From JBEKDJ01 sp050014415 (GTDB taxonomy: Bacteria; Desulfobacterota; BSN033; UBA1163), in the NCBI GenBank assembly GCA_050014415.1, contig JBEKDJ010000184.1, forward strand, positions 1-8,835: DNA of 8,835 nt, read 5' to 3'. Both the position numbers and the translations under genes were made by a program. How positions within the stretch are numbered: position 1 is the first letter of the stretch; every line of letters starts with the position of its first letter. Shown here in pieces: positions 6,863 through 8,835 of the stretch. Below the pieces are notes generated by a model. It worked only from the letters and a program-made list of their open reading frames with translations, was not told the origin of the DNA and made no database searches.

Positions 6863-6878
6863 TTATCAAATTTGATAA
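6863..6878. promoter_or_regulatory. Perfect 16-bp palindrome upstream of the regulator promoter, candidate operator
   Basis: TTATCAAATTTGATAA reads identically on both strands and ends 7 bp upstream of the -35 box of the regulator gene. XRE regulators bind short AT-rich palindromes as dimers, so self-control is plausible. The palindrome also overlaps a possible plus-strand -10 (GATAAT, 6874-6879) that has TTGTCA at 6849-6854 with a 19-bp spacer, so it could also control divergent transcription. Confidence 0.5.
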
Positions 6879-6980
6879 TATTTTTAAAAAAATGATATAT
6901 CTCAAAATTGGGTAGTGACCTTATAATTCATTGCTCATTACTTCCATTGATGCTATTTCCTCTTCGGAAAGGAGGGAAGG

Positions 6981-7091
6981 ATGGCGAAGAAGGCAAAGCA
7001 GAAACATGGTCAAAAGATTCAAAGACGTCCGGACGCATCACTCCCGTTGTTTACCTCCATTCTCTCCCGCATCATGCGGATGTCCTCTTGA
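6981..7091 (+). CDS. Short 36-codon ORF with strong ribosome site, possibly the start of a broken gene
   Basis: GGAGGGAAGG directly precedes an ATG at 6981, the best ribosome site on the plus strand of this window. The frame encodes a basic start, MAKKAKQKHGQKIQRR, and ends at a TGA at 7089-7091. I recognise no family. The stop falls just before the transposase-like frame begins, so this may be the intact start of a gene truncated by insertion or decay, or a genuine small basic protein. A weak divergent promoter candidate lies about 100 bp upstream. Confidence 0.35.
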   Translation: MAKKAKQKHGQKIQRRPDASLPLFTSILSRIMRMSS

Positions 7092-7359
7092 AGCTCTTTG
7101 GCCAATGGCAGAGGCCCAAACCTACAGGATCAATAGGGCAACCTTGCAAGTCACGCCGTGCCGTGTTCCCTCTTCTGGTCTGCGCTATGCCCTGGTCCAC
7201 AAGGATTGTCAGAGAGGACGGGTGGTCAAGGTAACGCGAAGCATCGTCTTTGGTAAAAGTCACACCGTCGAAGGTCAAGCTGCTTTGCTCGGGCGAATAG
7301 TCAGAAAGGGGCGAAGCCAGATCTGCCATGATTGGGAAAATGAAAGGATCCAACAATAG
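7087..7359 (+). pseudogene. Decayed transposase fragment (DDE, IS1-like family) - tentative
   Basis: The plus-strand frame reads LEALWPMAEAQTYRINRATL and then GLRYALVHKDCQRGRVVKV followed by TRSIVFG. From memory, the pattern Y-A-x-V-x-K then GRVVxVTxxxVFG is the central region of a family of IS1-like transposases often found in environmental bacteria. In those, the catalytic SFVERxN block and a C-terminal tail should follow. Here the frame departs soon after IVFG and stops at TAG (7357-7359) without that block, and no full-length frame exists on either side. I therefore call it a remnant. The family match is by recall and not by alignment, so a different origin is possible. Confidence 0.4.
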
Positions 7360-7490
7360 ATTTCGGAAAAAAACCTAAAATATCAGTAGAAGAACACCTC
7401 GGCACTCACCTTAAAGGAATGGATAATGGCGAAAAGAAATGGTATATCAAAGCAGTGAAAAATCGGAAGAAGAAGGATGATGAGGGTTAA
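7340..7490 (+). pseudogene. Small lysine-rich ORF split at an A7 run (frameshifted or slippage-expressed)
   Basis: An ATG at 7340 starts MKGSNNRFRKKT and stops at once after the run of seven A (7367-7373). A neighbouring frame is open from 7344 to the TAA at 7488-7490 and encodes KISVEEHLGTHLKG, then a very lysine-rich tail ending KKKDDEG. Losing one A would join the two into about 49 codons. An internal ATG at 7419 could give a 23-residue product. I recognise no family. It overlaps the end of the transposase-like fragment and stops 11 bp before the hydrolase frame, so it may be debris of the same element. Confidence 0.3.
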
Positions 7491-7501
7491 ACAAAATCCT
7501 A

Positions 7502-8530
7502 TTGCCGGATTTTGAAGTAGCGATGCGAGATAAGGCCACCCAAGGGTCGGGCACAGTTAAGCAGGTTCAGGAAGTGTCTGGTGTCTACCAGATCCGCGTC
7601 AACCTGCCCATACCCGGAACGAAAGTAAATATCTATTTCGTAGAACAGCCGACCCCCACCCTGATCGATGCCCCGCCAGAAGGGAAGGTTTTCCTTGATG
7701 AGCTCGAAGCAGGCCTTCGTTCCATCGGTCATTCTATTAATGATATACGAAGAATTATTGTGACACATCCACACTTCGACCATTGTGGTTCTGCCAGGAC
7801 CATCAACAAAAAATACGGTGCGGATATCTGGGTCTCGCAAGGTGGTGCTCGGTGGATCGAGGACTATGCATCCGAACTCCGTAGGGAGGAGAGACATCGA
7901 AAACGGCTCCTCAAGGACGCTGGGGCACCCGCATCCGAGATAGAATATGTGAATGAATTTTACAGGAATGCAAATCGCTTCGCGCACCGTGCGAAATCAA
8001 CGAGATACCTCTCGGATGGCGATATGTTCGAGCTTTCCTTGTTTTCATTCATCGTTACCGAGGTCCCGGGCCACACGCCATGGTGCATCATCATCCACGA
8101 CACGAAGAACACTATTGGGTTTACCGGTGACTTTCTCCAGCGGGACATCACCTCTAATCCACTTGGGCAGTGGACTGACATCCGGTCGAAAGGCTATAAG
8201 ACCCTTACATCGTATATCGCATCTCTTAAGAAAGTCAGGGCGATGCGCTTCAGGACTGCCTTTCCTGGCCATGGGAATGTAATCCAAAACCCATCGGAGA
8301 CAATAGACGATCTTCTCACCATCATTGAAGATAGAAAGAAGGCCATCTGCCGTATCCTTCAAAAAGGCAGACTAACCCCCTTCCGGATCACTTGCGAGCT
8401 TTTTCCAAAACTTTCCCGGGAGGGGCTCTTTCGCGGGGTCTCCGATGTAATGGCCCACTTGGAAATCCTCCAAGACGAAGGCCTCGCCGAGAGGAACGAT
8501 GGCAACCCTATTTATTTTACGGCTGTCTAG
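7502..8530 (+). CDS. Metallo-beta-lactamase-fold hydrolase with C-terminal winged helix (LACTB2/glyoxalase II-like)
   Basis: Soluble metal-dependent hydrolase, probably of a thioester, lactone or phosphoester. The signature THPHFDHCGS gives H89, H91, D93 and H94. H191 (PGHTPW), D210 (TGDF) and H257 (FPGHGN) complete a two-metal site. Residues about 288-342 look like the winged-helix domain found at the end of LACTB2-type proteins (GRLTPFRITCELFP, then VMAHLEILQDEGLAER). At 342 residues it is full length, with a helical insert at about 117-165 rich in R, E and K that may cap the active site. No signal peptide is seen. The start is uncertain: TTG at 7502 or ATG at 7523, neither with a good ribosome site, and TGA codons close the frame just upstream. 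It is the only intact gene on the plus strand and lies next to insertion-element debris. Thioester hydrolysis for the catabolic cluster is possible but not shown. Confidence 0.85.
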   Translation: MPDFEVAMRDKATQGSGTVKQVQEVSGVYQIRVNLPIPGTKVNIYFVEQPTPTLIDAPPEGKVFLDELEAGLRSIGHSINDIRRIIVTHPHFDHCGSARTINKKYGADIWVSQGGARWIEDYASELRREERHRKRLLKDAGAPASEIEYVNEFYRNANRFAHRAKSTRYLSDGDMFELSLFSFIVTEVPGHTPWCIIIHDTKNTIGFTGDFLQRDITSNPLGQWTDIRSKGYKTLTSYIASLKKVRAMRFRTAFPGHGNVIQNPSETIDDLLTIIEDRKKAICRILQKGRLTPFRITCELFPKLSREGLFRGVSDVMAHLEILQDEGLAERNDGNPIYFTAV

Positions 8531-8655
8531 GCTTGACTGCGGTACAAATAGAGCAGCATCATTTGGTCTAAGGGGCCTTTAAACGAAAAGAAAGGAAGGA
8601 ACGCGCGACAGGTCCAGGTTCGAAAAAGTGAAAGCTAGATTGGAATCAAGAATGA
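8531..8655. other. Intergenic stretch after the hydrolase, nothing recognised
   Basis: No clear terminator, RNA gene or reading frame is visible. A GGTTCGAA at 8617-8624 resembles a tRNA T-loop but has no matching stems. The motif GCGCGAC occurs here and again about 70 bp further right. Confidence 0.5.
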
Positions 8656-8835
8656 GGTTTTGAAAAGCCGCGCGACTTCGTTGAATGGAATTCACCAGAG
8701 GGACCGTTTCTTGTATGGAGTCTCAGGAGAGCAGACTACAAACAGAAGATGAGTCCAAAAGTAATTTACAATGTAAGTTATCTGTCGGGTCATGACCTCA
8801 GTGGGGCATGTACCAACCACCGTCGACACCTAGGA
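8656..8835 (+). CDS. Open reading frame running off the window end, start unclear
   Basis: After a TGA at 8653-8655 the frame stays open for 60 codons to the window edge. It reads GFEKPRDFVEWNSPEGPFLV, then WSLRRADYKQKMSPKVIYNV, then SYLSGHDLSGACTNHRRHLG. The residue mix looks protein-like, but the first usable start is the ATG at 8749, and it lacks a spaced ribosome site. It could be the 5' part of a real gene starting at 8749, a fragment that has lost its start, or chance. I recognise no family. Confidence 0.25.

Noticed and set aside
7499..7987. 162-codon minus-strand ORF
   Set aside because: It lies antisense to the metallo-beta-lactamase-fold gene, whose metal-binding motifs are intact.
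8611..8630. tRNA-like T-loop GGTTCGAA
   Set aside because: There is no matching T-stem, anticodon arm or acceptor stem around it.
1..8835. CRISPR array, prophage or toxin-antitoxin module
   Set aside because: No regularly spaced repeats, phage structural genes or paired small toxin/antitoxin frames with recognisable motifs are visible.

Overview
The window reads as a fragment of a mesophilic, probably anaerobic, diderm bacterium, with Desulfobacterota or a similar lineage as my best guess. Three things point this way. The branched-chain-type solute-binding protein has an ordinary type I signal peptide with no lipobox cysteine, as in diderms. The largest enzyme is a 4Fe-4S/FMN/FAD enoate reductase of a type common in anaerobes. 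The dehydrogenases resemble those of syntrophs, sulfate reducers and clostridia. The taxonomic call is inference only.

From about 6855 down to 1, six genes lie head to tail on the minus strand. In transcription order they are an XRE-cupin regulator, a 656-residue old yellow enzyme/2,4-dienoyl-CoA reductase-type flavoprotein, a zinc alcohol dehydrogenase of the 2,3-butanediol dehydrogenase type, a short-chain dehydrogenase, a periplasmic solute-binding protein and the first 164 codons of a LivH-type permease cut by the window edge. The simplest reading is a substrate-specific regulon. The ABC importer brings in a small, probably hydroxylated or carboxylated, compound. The two NAD-type dehydrogenases interconvert alcohol and carbonyl groups, and the flavoenzyme reduces (or forms) an activated C=C bond. 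The regulator at the head of the row may sense the compound through its cupin domain. The substrate cannot be named from the sequence.

Regulatory DNA is visible. The regulator has a consensus-like promoter (TTGACA, 17 bp, TACTAA) only 7 bp from its likely ATG, which suggests a leaderless mRNA. A perfect 16-bp palindrome sits just upstream. A second promoter candidate precedes the binding-protein gene. A long bulged hairpin lies between the binding-protein and permease genes, and a small hairpin abuts the ribosome binding site of the flavoenzyme.

From about 6900 to 8835 the character changes. The plus strand holds a 36-codon ORF with a strong ribosome binding site, a decayed transposase-like fragment, a lysine-rich small ORF split at an A7 run, an intact metallo-beta-lactamase-fold hydrolase with a C-terminal winged helix, and an open frame without a clear start that runs off the end. 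This looks like an accessory junction beside the catabolic cluster.
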